A stretch of 38,787 nt of DNA from a virus: positions 1-38,787 of the IMG/VR virus record IMGVR_UViG_3300030085_004377; one strand, 5' to 3'. The notes beneath the pieces are model-generated. The model searched no databases, had not been told where the DNA came from, and saw only the letters and a list, made by a program, of their open reading frames with translations. The translations under genes and the position numbers were made by a program. The stretch's first letter is position 1, and each line of letters starts with the position of its first letter. Below, piece by piece: positions 30,428 through 38,787 of the stretch.

Positions 30428-30619
30428 TCATATCCTTGTTACTAATTCTAAAATTATGTATCCCATGCCTACTAATAATCCACCAGCACATCCAATTAAA
30501 ATTCTTTCTATTCTTGTAATAGATCCTTCAATTCTATGTATTCTATCATGCGTTTGTTTTTGCATGATACGACAAAGTTTTTCGTGAGATTCTATTCTTT
30601 CAAGTGCTGACTTAGACAT
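30428..30619 (-). CDS. small single-pass membrane protein, holin-like (XhlA type)
   Basis: This 63-residue protein has a polar coiled helix (HEKLCRIMQKQTHDRIHRIE) then one transmembrane helix (IERILIGCAGGLLVGMGYII). The order is the same as in XhlA-type haemolysin/holin accessory proteins. If this is the holin, its endolysin partner is not next to it. It overlaps the stop of the large gene before it by one base (TAATG). The call is structural only. Confidence 0.5.
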   Translation of the reverse strand: MSKSALERIESHEKLCRIMQKQTHDRIHRIEGSITRIERILIGCAGGLLVGMGYIILELVTRI

Positions 30620-33249
30620 TAAACAGTTCTCCTTTGAGCTATCGCAGCCCCTAAAGTATCATCAGGAAATAGATTGTCATAATTTTGTGCAGTTAGTTGC
30701 TCAATACCTTGTCTTACTGGTGATGGTAAAGAAACTCGATCATCTTGTTTTGGTTTGAAAGGATTTGGTAATGGCCCGATATCCTTTATAACACCCTCTT
30801 TACTTTTTGGTTCAGGTAAAGCTTCCTCAACAGCTGAAAACTGAGCTGCATCAATACCACCTTTAGGTATATTTTGACCGTAAGCTTGGTTAACAATAGC
30901 AACTGTTGATGCGAGTTTTCTTCCTGTTCCTGTAGCTTGGTTCATAGTTTGAAGCCACCCTGGCTTATCGCCACCAAATTCTTTATTAATTAATTTTTTT
31001 GCTGCTCTTTGTTCAAATACATCTTTTGCATTATCGAAAGCACTTCTTCCTAATAATAAACCTTGAATATTTGCTAATTTAAAACCAATTATACCAACTA
31101 ATTGTCTTGCACCTCTTTGAAATATTCTACTTATACCAGCCGCTGTGTTAGATGGATTTACTAAGTCAGCGGGTTTTAAAGTTTTTCTAACCTCATTTAC
31201 GAAATTTTTTAAAGTAGTAATTTCAGTTGGGTCAAATAACGATCTTGCAAAATCAGGGTTTTTTTCAAAAATGTAATCAAAATTTCTTACCATGGCAGCA
31301 GGATTAAATTTACCGTTTCTTATCGAATCATTAAACATTTTTTCAATCATCCCGCCTCTTAGCTTAGCAAAATCATTATTTTTTAAAGCTGCTGCTTTAG
31401 GAGATAATTTATCTACACCAAAAACAGTTTTTAATCTGTTTATTATTTGAGCACCATCTTTTTTTCTCCCTACAGTTCCTAAACCATAAATATAATTTAT
31501 AGCTTTCATTCCTGTCACATCTGGATCTAATAATATTTTTTGAATTGCATTCCCTGCTGTATCTTGAACAGTAACATTACCTTTTTTAATTGGGTTATTT
31601 TTAAATGTTTGTTCTTTATAACGAAAAGCCTCTCTGGCTTTTATTAAATTATTTTTAATTACTTCATCGCCTTCTTTTCCAGCAAACAATAAATTATCCA
31701 TTGTATCGTTATATAATTTATCGAATTCTTGTTTGATAGCGATAGCAGTTTTTTTATCAGTATCATTTTTAGCAGCACCAATAAAATTGGCTAATTTTTT
31801 TCTCATAATTTCAAAATCATTTAAAGTTTTAGGAGGTACTTTTTTTTGACTTTTTTTCTTCTTAAAACTATTAACAAATGCTTTTATTTCTTTAAAAGCT
31901 TGAGTAGAAGCTGGTGTAAGTTTTGTATCTAAAATACCAGTGGCTTCATCGATAGCTTTTAAAAAATTGTATGGTTGTTTTGTTTCATCCTTAATTGTTT
32001 TTTTTACTGAATTAGTTAACAATTGTATGTTAGATGCTTCACCATTAAATATAGCATCTTTATCTACTAGGTTGTAAGCATCATCAACTTTTTTAGATGC
32101 TACGTCAAAAGCTTCTTCAATAGTATTAATTAATCCTTGACCAATATCTTCTACACCTTCTTCAATAACATTACCTTCATTGAATTTTTTTATCATAGCT
32201 TTTAATCCAAGACCAATATCGATTTCTTGTTTTCTTAAAAACTCTAATGCTTTTTTTTGCACGTCAGGACCAAATGCACCTTTTGCAGCTTCATATAACG
32301 CAGCAATACCTTCTTCATTTCTTTTCGCTTGTGATTGTGAAAGTTCAAATCCAAAATCTCCTGCACCTGCTTGTACAGCAGCAACTTCATTATCAAAACC
32401 TTTGGCGATTTGATTAAAGAAATTTTCAGCAAACTCTGGTGTCATTTTTTCCGTATTTATACCTGCTGCCTTTAATGCTTTTTCACCTGCAGGTGTAATT
32501 TCTATTCTTCTTACCTTTTCGCCATCAACAGTTTCTGTAATTAACTTATAATAATTAGGGTTACTTCTAAACATTTTAAGAACCCCTCTACCGACAGGGC
32601 CAAGTACACCTTCAAATCCTAATGTTATAGCACCAGTTATACCTACTCTTCCTAAATCAAAATCACCCCCAAGTGCTACTGCACCTGCTTCTTGAGCAGC
32701 GGTAACAACTCCTGCTTGTCCAGTTTGTGCAAGGGATCTTTTTAAAATATTTCCTGCATATTTTTTTGCAATTGTGGAGTATCCTGGAATGTATTGTAAA
32801 ATTTGTGAAGTAGTTTGAATAAAATCTTGAAAAGAAGCACCAGGTCTATTTAAATAAAAAGATTGACCGTCTGGCATTACAGCGATTGGATTACCAAACT
32901 TGTCTTCCATTATATTACTTCCTGGTATTTGTTCCATTATTATTTGTGCTTGTGTTCTTATATTAGGTGTAATACTCATACCCAAGGCAACTTTACCAGC
33001 ACCTTCACCTACATATTCACCAATTTCAGGCATATCAGAAAACTCAGTAGATTTTGTTCCTGAAAAAAATTCGTAAATAGATTCACCAACTCCAGATAAA
33101 AAATTTTTTTCTTTTTTATCTAATCTTATTTCATCTAATTCTTTTATTTTAATTTCATCAGTTATAGCGTTATCATTAATGCCTAACTTTTTTTTTCGTA
33201 TTTCATCGAGTTCTTTTATTTTATCAGGATCTGTAACTTTAGTAACCAT
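30619..33249 (-). CDS. large internal virion / DNA ejection protein
   Basis: I start at MVTKVTDPDKIKELDEI after CCGGAGAACTAAA (876 residues), not at an earlier in-frame ATG. The N-terminus repeats a short KIKELDEIR unit. A glycine-rich hydrophobic region follows (VVTAAQEAGAVALGGDFDLG, GVLGPVGRGVL), then long amphipathic helices. This resembles internal proteins that form the channel through the cell envelope in short-tailed phages. Residues 728-737 (IQGLLLGRSA) nearly repeat a segment of the basic protein at 2995-4017. No lytic transglycosylase or peptidase motif is visible. Confidence 0.65.
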   Translation of the reverse strand: MVTKVTDPDKIKELDEIRKKKLGINDNAITDEIKIKELDEIRLDKKEKNFLSGVGESIYEFFSGTKSTEFSDMPEIGEYVGEGAGKVALGMSITPNIRTQAQIIMEQIPGSNIMEDKFGNPIAVMPDGQSFYLNRPGASFQDFIQTTSQILQYIPGYSTIAKKYAGNILKRSLAQTGQAGVVTAAQEAGAVALGGDFDLGRVGITGAITLGFEGVLGPVGRGVLKMFRSNPNYYKLITETVDGEKVRRIEITPAGEKALKAAGINTEKMTPEFAENFFNQIAKGFDNEVAAVQAGAGDFGFELSQSQAKRNEEGIAALYEAAKGAFGPDVQKKALEFLRKQEIDIGLGLKAMIKKFNEGNVIEEGVEDIGQGLINTIEEAFDVASKKVDDAYNLVDKDAIFNGEASNIQLLTNSVKKTIKDETKQPYNFLKAIDEATGILDTKLTPASTQAFKEIKAFVNSFKKKKSQKKVPPKTLNDFEIMRKKLANFIGAAKNDTDKKTAIAIKQEFDKLYNDTMDNLLFAGKEGDEVIKNNLIKAREAFRYKEQTFKNNPIKKGNVTVQDTAGNAIQKILLDPDVTGMKAINYIYGLGTVGRKKDGAQIINRLKTVFGVDKLSPKAAALKNNDFAKLRGGMIEKMFNDSIRNGKFNPAAMVRNFDYIFEKNPDFARSLFDPTEITTLKNFVNEVRKTLKPADLVNPSNTAAGISRIFQRGARQLVGIIGFKLANIQGLLLGRSAFDNAKDVFEQRAAKKLINKEFGGDKPGWLQTMNQATGTGRKLASTVAIVNQAYGQNIPKGGIDAAQFSAVEEALPEPKSKEGVIKDIGPLPNPFKPKQDDRVSLPSPVRQGIEQLTAQNYDNLFPDDTLGAAIAQRRTV

Positions 33250-33250
33250 T

Positions 33251-34480
33251 TTAGTTCTCCGGGTTATAAGGTATGTACTGACCACCTACATATATATATT
33301 GATTTCCTTCACTATCTGTAATTATATTTTCTGCAAACTCTGGATCAACTTTGTTCATATTTAAATTTATTTGTTTTTGTATATCTTCTGTAATTAATGG
33401 ATTATTTTTATGAAATTCTGCTTTCATTTGTCCATAAGTTTTACCTTCATATCTTCCTTGTAATCCCTTGTTAGCAGCCATGAAAGGTTCTACAACTTCT
33501 AAAAAGAATTTTTTATTTATTTCGTTTGCTCTTCTTGTTAATGCTGTGTTAAGTAGAATACCATCTTTAGACATACTTAATCCTGGAGTTACATTAGCAA
33601 CAAAACTTAATTCTTTATTTGATATAGCTCCTTTAAAACCTTGAAGGTTATCTATTGTTAATTTACCTCCTACAGTTCTTAAAACTTCTGCCAAAGGAAC
33701 ATTTTGGAAGTTAGCTTCAATACCAAACTCATTTAAAAATTTAGTAGCAGATAATCTAAATTCCCCTAAAGCACCTGTCTTCAATTCATCGTCAGGTAAC
33801 TTTGCAAGTATATTTAATTGTTCTAATATATTATCTAATTGAACAGCACTATTAAAAGTTTTTCTAACACTTCCAAATTCTTCTGCATCAGCTTTTCCTA
33901 ACTCCTCACCAATTTTTTTTGTATAAGGATCTATTTCTCCACCTACATTTACAGTAGTTCCAGATTTACCAAGTATGTCAATTTTATCTGTAACTAAATT
34001 TTTTTGATATAGCAAATCAGAATTATAGGCTTGGCCAAATTCTGCACTAGCTTCTTCAGGTGTTAGTATTTTAAACTTATCTTTTGCTTTTTCTTCTTTC
34101 TCTCTTCCTATTTTTTCAAGTTTCATTGTTGTAAGGTTTCTTTGATAAGCTCCCTTACCTTGTAATTCAGGCGGTAAATCTTCGTCTGCTACTAATTCAT
34201 ATTGATCTACTTCTTCATCGTCATCTTCTAAATCTCTTATCTGTGAGGCAACTGTAGGAACTGCCGCCATACCTTGACCAAGAGTTCTAGCTAATGCTCC
34301 TAATTCAGATTCTCCAGGTGCTTTTCTTGCTTGTAATAAAGCTGAAGTTATAGGTGTAAGTAATAAGTTTCTTCGTTCTACTTCAGATAAACCACCAACT
34401 TTAAATTTCTTAACATCTAATTTTTTTTCTTTTTTTAGATAAGCATCTCTAAAAAGGGGTCTTAATAAAACCTTATTCAT
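33251..34480 (-). CDS. putative ejection/internal virion protein
   Basis: This 409-residue protein starts after GGAGGGTAA. The N-terminal 100 residues are alanine-rich and acidic (LEDDDEEVDQYELVADEDL). The C-terminal half contains GAISNKELSFVANVTPGLSM, a pattern shared with internal proteins of marine short-tailed phages, then FLEVVEPFMAANKGLQGRY and a final short strand pair. No enzyme motif is seen. It lies between two other ejection-type genes in the late operon. Confidence 0.6.
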   Translation of the reverse strand: MNKVLLRPLFRDAYLKKEKKLDVKKFKVGGLSEVERRNLLLTPITSALLQARKAPGESELGALARTLGQGMAAVPTVASQIRDLEDDDEEVDQYELVADEDLPPELQGKGAYQRNLTTMKLEKIGREKEEKAKDKFKILTPEEASAEFGQAYNSDLLYQKNLVTDKIDILGKSGTTVNVGGEIDPYTKKIGEELGKADAEEFGSVRKTFNSAVQLDNILEQLNILAKLPDDELKTGALGEFRLSATKFLNEFGIEANFQNVPLAEVLRTVGGKLTIDNLQGFKGAISNKELSFVANVTPGLSMSKDGILLNTALTRRANEINKKFFLEVVEPFMAANKGLQGRYEGKTYGQMKAEFHKNNPLITEDIQKQINLNMNKVDPEFAENIITDSEGNQYIYVGGQYIPYNPEN

Positions 34481-35326
34481 TTACCCTCCTATTCCTGAAA
34501 ATGCTTGGAAAGCTCCTAATCCTGTTCCTATAGATTGTGCTAATGGTGCTGCTGTTGGTGCAGTAGACATTGTTATTTGTGATTGACTTGTTGGCCCTGC
34601 AGCGTAAATGTTTTTTAAGAACTCTGCTCTTTGGAATGGTTCATAAGCCTGTTGTAATTGTGTTGCTCTTTGAGCATCCAGAGCTTGTTGTGCTAATTGT
34701 CTTTCTAAACCACCAGCCGCTAATAATTGATTAATATCTTGTCTTGCCATATCTTGTTGCTGTTGTCCAAGAGCACCTAATTGTTGTCCAGCCGCTAAAC
34801 CAACTCTTTGTTGATTTTGTGCCGCTCCTAATGCAGTTTGAAAACCTTGTGCTTGTGATCTACCAATTGCTTCTAATCTTCTTAAATCTTGTTCAGCTCT
34901 TTGCACACCTTCTCTTCCACCACCAAAAGCACCTGATCTAACAGCTTGTGCAGATAATTTATTTTGTCCCATTTGTGCTTGTCTGTTAATTTCATCAGTT
35001 ACATATTGTTGGTAAGGATTAAAAAACTGAGATATGTTTGGTGCTTGAGCCGCAGATAGTATTTGTCCTATTCCTGCAGATGTTGTCGGTGATCCGATGC
35101 CCGTTGTCCCTGCAGTTTGAATACCTCTTTGTTCTAAAACTGATAATGGTGCTGTTTGTACATCAGGAATGTTTACTGGCTGTTGCGCTACTTGACGCGC
35201 AATATCCATCAATTCTAATTTTCTTTCTTCAATACCAGGAGCTTCTCTTACATATTGTGTTTGAGATGCTGGAGTTGATTGAGGTGCACCTCCGCCACCA
35301 CCAAATATATTACTTATAAAACTCAT
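34481..35326 (-). CDS. glutamine/alanine-rich ejection protein
   Basis: This 281-residue protein starts MSFISNIFGGGGG, a short hydrophobic head followed by glycine, and continues with FFNPYQQYVTDEINRQAQMG then AFGGGREGVQRAE, a pattern typical of P22 gp7/gp20-like injection proteins in marine phages. The rest is long glutamine/alanine-rich helix. It should travel into the host cell with DNA. It is coupled to the gene before by ATGA. A possible extra copy of the dispersed repeat lies at 35094-35109. Confidence 0.7.
   Translation of the reverse strand: MSFISNIFGGGGGAPQSTPASQTQYVREAPGIEERKLELMDIARQVAQQPVNIPDVQTAPLSVLEQRGIQTAGTTGIGSPTTSAGIGQILSAAQAPNISQFFNPYQQYVTDEINRQAQMGQNKLSAQAVRSGAFGGGREGVQRAEQDLRRLEAIGRSQAQGFQTALGAAQNQQRVGLAAGQQLGALGQQQQDMARQDINQLLAAGGLERQLAQQALDAQRATQLQQAYEPFQRAEFLKNIYAAGPTSQSQITMSTAPTAAPLAQSIGTGLGAFQAFSGIGG
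35094..35109. repeat. possible dispersed-repeat copy in ejection gene
   Basis: CCGATGCCCGTTGTCC agrees with the repeat consensus (CCG-A/G-TG-x-CCGTTGTCC) at all fixed positions. In context it codes for ordinary glycine/threonine residues, so chance is possible. Confidence 0.35.
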
Positions 35327-35787
35327 TTACTTATCCACTTCTCTAGTTGCACATGTTTCTTTTGCCATCCCCATTTTTTTGAGACTTTCTCCCAACCAGG
35401 TCTAGCCCAAAGACTTAAACGTTTGCATCCATTATTTTTTGCAAACTTAGTTATTGTATCAACAAATTGATCCTCCCATAAGTCCCTTCTTTTTCCTGTA
35501 CAGATAACAATCTCTAATTGTTGATAGTTTGGCATTTCAGATATTCTAGTTATCCCAACACCAAAAACTTTGTTTTCTTCTAATTCATCAGAGCCAAACA
35601 TAAGAAAACACTGCATCATATCTTTTTTAAGATAATCATATATGTGTTTGGCATCAGCATATTTACCAGAATATTTCAAAGCCTCACTAACCATAAACTC
35701 AGCTAAAGGCCAGAACCTTTCTATGTCTTTAGGCTCGACAGAAATAACCTGTACTAAAGGTTTAATTTTTTTTCTTGTTTGTCTCAT
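35323..35787 (-). CDS. GNAT-like acetyltransferase fold protein in virion operon
   Basis: Start set at the ATG after CCAGGATGCTA (154 residues); one codon pair upstream is also an ATG. VISVEPKDIERFWPLAEFMV, then FGVGITRISEMPNYQQLEIV (strand pair), KRRDLWEDQFVDTI (acetyl-CoA-type loop and helix) and LWARPGWEKVSKKWGWQKK match the GNAT order. Small GNAT-like proteins at this place are known from T7-like and marine podoviruses, in which they may be internal virion proteins with no proven enzyme activity. It overlaps both neighbours. Confidence 0.65.
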   Translation of the reverse strand: MRQTRKKIKPLVQVISVEPKDIERFWPLAEFMVSEALKYSGKYADAKHIYDYLKKDMMQCFLMFGSDELEENKVFGVGITRISEMPNYQQLEIVICTGKRRDLWEDQFVDTITKFAKNNGCKRLSLWARPGWEKVSKKWGWQKKHVQLEKWISK

Positions 35788-36751
35788 TAGCATCCTGGAT
35801 TATGTCAAATACTCTTTTATATCTCTTTTGTTGTTCATAAAAATACTGAGCACCTTTTTCTCTCATATCTTTAACACTATTAGGATTAGCACCCGCTATA
35901 ATACCTGCTCCCAATACACCATCTGCTCTCGTTACAAACTCTCCGTCAGCTAATTGTGCTAACATTGTATCTTCATCTTTATCTCCAACACCTGAACCAT
36001 CTTCTACATATCCCGATGCTCTAACGTAATTGTTAGCATCGTTTTCATCGTGAGACATTTTTGAAGGGAGATAATTAACACCACCTTCATTAAATTTTTT
36101 TATCTCAGCTAAACCACCAGTGTTAAATCTATTTCTTGAAATTTCATATGGACCTAATCTTTCAGCATCTGCTGGTCGATCTTGTTCTGGTATGTAAATT
36201 TTTTCATATGTTTTTTCTTGACCTGTGCTTGGATCTATATATTTAAAGTCTGGTCTTTTTTGTGCAAAGTCACCATAAGCAACATTGTAAGTTGGTTGAA
36301 ACAAGTCCACTGGTTTTTGTTTAAATGCTCCTGATAAATAAGCTAATGCTCCTGCACCGATACCCGCTTTCATAGGATCTATTTCTCTTTCGCCTTTAAT
36401 AATACTACCGTCCTCAACTCTTTGTCTTGTAAAAAAATCTAAGATGCTTTTCTTTTTAACTTCATCATCTAAAGTTTTTTTTGCGGCTCTTTTTGCAAAA
36501 GCTTCAGAAAGTTGAGCAGGCATAAATGATGATTGAGTGAAAGGAGTAAATGCTGTTTGTGCGGCTGAAAAACCTGGAAGACCTAATTGTGCTCCACCTG
36601 CTAGTCCCGCTTTACCACCAAAATATCCTAAAGTGGCCCCTGTAACACCACCTAATATCCTGTTAATACCAGATGCCCCTGCATCTTTGTTGGCTTTGTA
36701 ACCCTTATAACCACCATATGCTGCAAGTGCGTAAGGTAAAAATTGTAGCAT
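35762..36751 (-). CDS. conserved virion protein with glycine-rich N-terminus
   Basis: This 329-residue protein begins with a hydrophobic, glycine-rich region (LPYALAAYGGYKGYKANKDA, GGVTGATLGYFGGKAGLAGG) resembling a membrane-inserting segment. It ends with a conserved module (NYVRASGYVEDGSGVGDKDE, DTMLAQLADGEFVTRADGVL, GAGIIAGANPNSVKDMREKG) that recurs in marine phage virion proteins. It starts after AAAAGGAGAATTTAAATA. A role in the tail or in ejection is likely from position. Confidence 0.65.
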   Translation of the reverse strand: MLQFLPYALAAYGGYKGYKANKDAGASGINRILGGVTGATLGYFGGKAGLAGGAQLGLPGFSAAQTAFTPFTQSSFMPAQLSEAFAKRAAKKTLDDEVKKKSILDFFTRQRVEDGSIIKGEREIDPMKAGIGAGALAYLSGAFKQKPVDLFQPTYNVAYGDFAQKRPDFKYIDPSTGQEKTYEKIYIPEQDRPADAERLGPYEISRNRFNTGGLAEIKKFNEGGVNYLPSKMSHDENDANNYVRASGYVEDGSGVGDKDEDTMLAQLADGEFVTRADGVLGAGIIAGANPNSVKDMREKGAQYFYEQQKRYKRVFDIIQDANETNKKKN

Positions 36752-36796
36752 TATTTAAATTCTCCTTTTAGATCTAAAGTCTCTAATATTACCATT

Positions 36797-37672
36797 TTAC
36801 TTAGTTGATATCAACTCATCATAAAACTTGCCTTGATATTGGTGTTCTCCTATATGCACGATCGCGTCATTGACATAGGCATAGCACTTACCACCTAGAT
36901 CTCTCCATAGCTTACAAAAAGCAAAATCTTCACCGTTATATGTCTTTTCCTTTGGATCATGAAGGGTATCAAAAAAGTTCCACATATTAGGTTTATTGAC
37001 ATACTTTCCATTAATAACAGTCTTTTGAACTATTTCTTTATCAGGATATTTTTTAATCATTTTCTCTATAACTTCTCTTTTAATTAACATACATCCAGTT
37101 GGTGAATCAGTGACTTCCATAACTCCTTTTTCAAGCTTAATATTATTAGGATCAGGAACTTTCATAGGATAAGTATGTAAAGCTCTTCTAATATCATCAG
37201 GTGATTTTATTCTACCTTCTTGCATTTTAGTAAAAGCTTTTTCCCACATTAAAGTTTTTAATGGATATGGTACAGATATAATATGTTTATCTGCCTTAAG
37301 CATGGCAAATATAGACTTACCTTGAAAATAAATATCTGAATCAATAAATAATAAGTGCGTTGCTTTTGATTCTAAAAATCCTGCAACGGATAAGTTTCTT
37401 CCTTGTGTGACTAAAGATGATTTAATTAAGTGAAAAGATACCTTAAGTTTTTTCTTAAAACACTCTTGTTGAAATTCTATCAAAGCTTGGGTGTAGTGTA
37501 TTGAAACTTCACTGTGTACAGGTGTTGCAACAAACACCTCTATATCTTTATATTGATTAGGATCTTCTTTCCATAAAGGTTCTGTAGCTTTTTCATAATC
37601 AGATTGTGTTTCTATACTGACTTCTTGTAATGTTTGATATGTATCTTCATTAATATATTTACTGCTTGACAC
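36797..37672 (-). CDS. glycosyltransferase, GT-A type
   Basis: Starts at GTG after AAAGGAGCCCTAA (291 residues). VFVATPVHSEVSIHYTQAL is the nucleotide-sugar end, HLLFIDSDIYF contains the DxD metal motif, and a late segment (TYNGEDFAFCKLWRDLGGKC) holds an E-D pair as base, followed by HIGEHQYQG. It would transfer a sugar from an activated donor. Neighbouring genes encode a second glycosyltransferase and a 2OG oxygenase, so a common substrate such as a virion protein, DNA or host surface sugar is likely. Confidence 0.8.
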   Translation of the reverse strand: MSSSKYINEDTYQTLQEVSIETQSDYEKATEPLWKEDPNQYKDIEVFVATPVHSEVSIHYTQALIEFQQECFKKKLKVSFHLIKSSLVTQGRNLSVAGFLESKATHLLFIDSDIYFQGKSIFAMLKADKHIISVPYPLKTLMWEKAFTKMQEGRIKSPDDIRRALHTYPMKVPDPNNIKLEKGVMEVTDSPTGCMLIKREVIEKMIKKYPDKEIVQKTVINGKYVNKPNMWNFFDTLHDPKEKTYNGEDFAFCKLWRDLGGKCYAYVNDAIVHIGEHQYQGKFYDELISTK

Positions 37673-38588
37673 TTAGGGCTCCTTTCAAAAAGTTTGTCCA
37701 TTCTATAGCTTTTTTATCCCAGCTATAAAAATTTTTATAGTATTTTTGTTGTTCATCTAAATGATTTTGTATTGAATCTGTGTGCAAGTATTGTGCACTT
37801 ATATCTATTGCTCCTGCTATGCTTCCTGCTAACAATTCTAAATTTTTTGTGTAATTAACATAGACAGGCCATTCAGCGCAAGTTTCAGGCAAAGCACCAA
37901 AATTAGTCGTGATGACATGTAATCCTGCAGCTAAAGCTTCTAAAGCTGAAGCACAAAATGTTTCTTCAAATATAGATGGATATACAAATAAATCATAATC
38001 TGTTATATGCTCCAATATATATTCATTAGGTTTATAACCAATGTAATTTACATTAGGTAATTTTTTAGCTTGTTCAAATAATCCTTCTGTATCTTTGTTC
38101 GCTTTATCAGAAAATTCTTTACCGTAAACTTCATTAGAACTATACACATCTAAAGTAATATTTTTATTTTGTATAAGTTGCATAGCTAACAACAATACGT
38201 TTAGTCCTCTCCAAGGGGTGCAGTGGTGCATGATTCTAATTGGTTCACCTTGTTTGTATATTTTTCTTTTAGGAAAATGATGTGCGCCATTCTTAATTAC
38301 AACAGATCTGTCTTCTGGTATTTGAAAAAAATATCTGAATTTTTCATAACACCAATGTGAATTAAAAACATACCAATCGTATTCGTGGTGCCTATCTTTA
38401 TTTCTAAAAAAGCTTTGTAAATTTGGTTGATCCCAAGAATTCTTTTGCCAAAGAATATTTATTTTACTGGGATCTAGTGGCACTTTTCCTGGAATAGATG
38501 TGCATATTTGAAATTTATTTAACAAGTCTTTATCAACATATTTTTCAAGCAACTCATGTTGAAGTTCAGTTGCGCCTCTAGGTTTCAT
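37659..38588 (-). CDS. glycosyltransferase, GT-B type (GT4-like)
   Basis: I start at the ATG (MKPRGATELQHELL, 309 residues); a TTG six codons earlier is possible. YPSIFEETFCASALEALAAG followed by LHVITTNFGALPETC (about 205-240) is the donor-binding E-x7-E pattern of GT4 enzymes, and IRIMHHCTPWRGLNVLLLAM is the loop and helix before it. It overlaps the GT-A gene by 14 bases and the partial oxygenase gene by 11, so the three genes are translated together. Confidence 0.85.
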   Translation of the reverse strand: MKPRGATELQHELLEKYVDKDLLNKFQICTSIPGKVPLDPSKINILWQKNSWDQPNLQSFFRNKDRHHEYDWYVFNSHWCYEKFRYFFQIPEDRSVVIKNGAHHFPKRKIYKQGEPIRIMHHCTPWRGLNVLLLAMQLIQNKNITLDVYSSNEVYGKEFSDKANKDTEGLFEQAKKLPNVNYIGYKPNEYILEHITDYDLFVYPSIFEETFCASALEALAAGLHVITTNFGALPETCAEWPVYVNYTKNLELLAGSIAGAIDISAQYLHTDSIQNHLDEQQKYYKNFYSWDKKAIEWTNFLKGALSVKQ

Positions 38589-38787
38589 CGTACAATTCAA
38601 TATCAAAATTTCCTGATATAGTCAAACCATCTTTGGTATAACATACCATGTGATCTAAATACCCTGGGAATATCACTAAATCATTTTGCACAACATCTAA
38701 TTTATGTCCAGTGTTGAAAATACTATTTTTGTTTACTGATCCTATTAAGTCATGAGCAGGATGAAAAAAAACAGTTTGAGGTTTAGA
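38578..38787 (-). CDS. 2-oxoglutarate/Fe(II) oxygenase, N-terminus cut by window edge
   Basis: The frame is open from the right edge and ends at TAG (38578), giving the last 69 residues. NDLVIFPGYLDHMVCYTKDG followed by LTISGNFDIELYDET is the end of the double-stranded beta-helix: G/N-x-L-x-x-FP-x-x-x-x-H with the distal metal His, then the last strand, in which leucine replaces the usual 2-oxoglutarate-binding arginine (the loop K may serve). The first H-x-D pair lies outside the window. It overlaps the GT-B gene. Confidence 0.7.
   Translation of the reverse strand, partial: SKPQTVFFHPAHDLIGSVNKNSIFNTGHKLDVVQNDLVIFPGYLDHMVCYTKDGLTISGNFDIELYDET

Noticed and set aside
30619-33249. Search for a lysozyme or transglycosylase domain in the large internal virion protein
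   Set aside because: No catalytic Glu motif or peptidase signature could be found by eye, so no enzymatic activity is claimed.
36751-36795. Leftward 14-codon frame ahead of the 329-residue gene
   Set aside because: It merely spans the ribosome site of that gene. A coupled leader peptide is possible but nothing in the sequence supports it.

Overview
The window looks like about 39 kb of a linear or circularly permuted genome of a tailed phage. It carries a P22-type portal, both terminase subunits, an ejection/internal-virion-protein block and a phage replication module. The base composition is strongly AT-rich. The gene set is small family-A DNA polymerase with DUF3310, SF1 helicase, AEP primase and SNF2 helicase, plus many tiny conserved marine-phage proteins. 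This fits a marine short-tailed phage of the HMO-2011/pelagiphage kind, so a marine alphaproteobacterial host (SAR11 or SAR116 type) is likely. That host call is inference from gene content, not something the sequence proves. No major capsid, tail tube, tail fibre, endolysin, integrase or RNA polymerase gene is visible. If the genome is circular or permuted, they should lie in the part that joins the right edge to the left edge.

Layout. (1) 1-5504, leftward: TerL, a basic protein with an EF-hand-like loop, the portal, two small proteins, and a free-standing LAGLIDADG homing endonuclease cut by the left edge. (2) 5505-6277: a repeat-rich spacer, a VRR-NUC nuclease (leftward), then a divergent control region with palindromic operators and a promoter. 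(3) 6278-11938, rightward: an operon of 20 small genes, nearly all unknown, with overlapping stops and starts, two identical GNRA-loop hairpins, two further internal promoters and a tandem gene duplication. This is the probable early, host-takeover region. (4) 12060-13922, leftward: a small conserved protein, the small terminase, a 384-base non-coding region full of short repeats and palindromes, and two small proteins. (5) 14236-16257, leftward: a 2OG-Fe(II) oxygenase, a small DNA-binding-like protein, a ParB-like protein and two short unknowns, driven from a divergent promoter. (6) 16379-18669, rightward: small unknown proteins, a second 2OG-Fe(II) oxygenase and a protein with an HDxxH motif. 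(7) 18699-25619, leftward: the replication module. (8) 25660-27117: a lone rightward SNF2-type helicase. (9) 27109-38787, leftward: a PD-(D/E)XK nuclease, internal virion and ejection proteins (two with acetyltransferase-like folds), a holin-like membrane protein, two glycosyltransferases, and a third 2OG-Fe(II) oxygenase cut by the right edge.

How it works together (inference). Rightward promoters near 6.2, 8.0 and 10.2 kb would switch on the small-gene operon first. The primase, helicases, polymerase, ssDNA-binding-like protein and nucleases then replicate and process the genome. The leftward late genes build the virion and package DNA. The most unusual features are the free-standing LAGLIDADG gene, a dispersed GC-rich repeat that is translated inside unrelated genes, the split of the terminase genes by the early operon, the repeat-dense region upstream of terS, the paired early-promoter motifs, and three separate 2OG oxygenases, one next to two glycosyltransferases.
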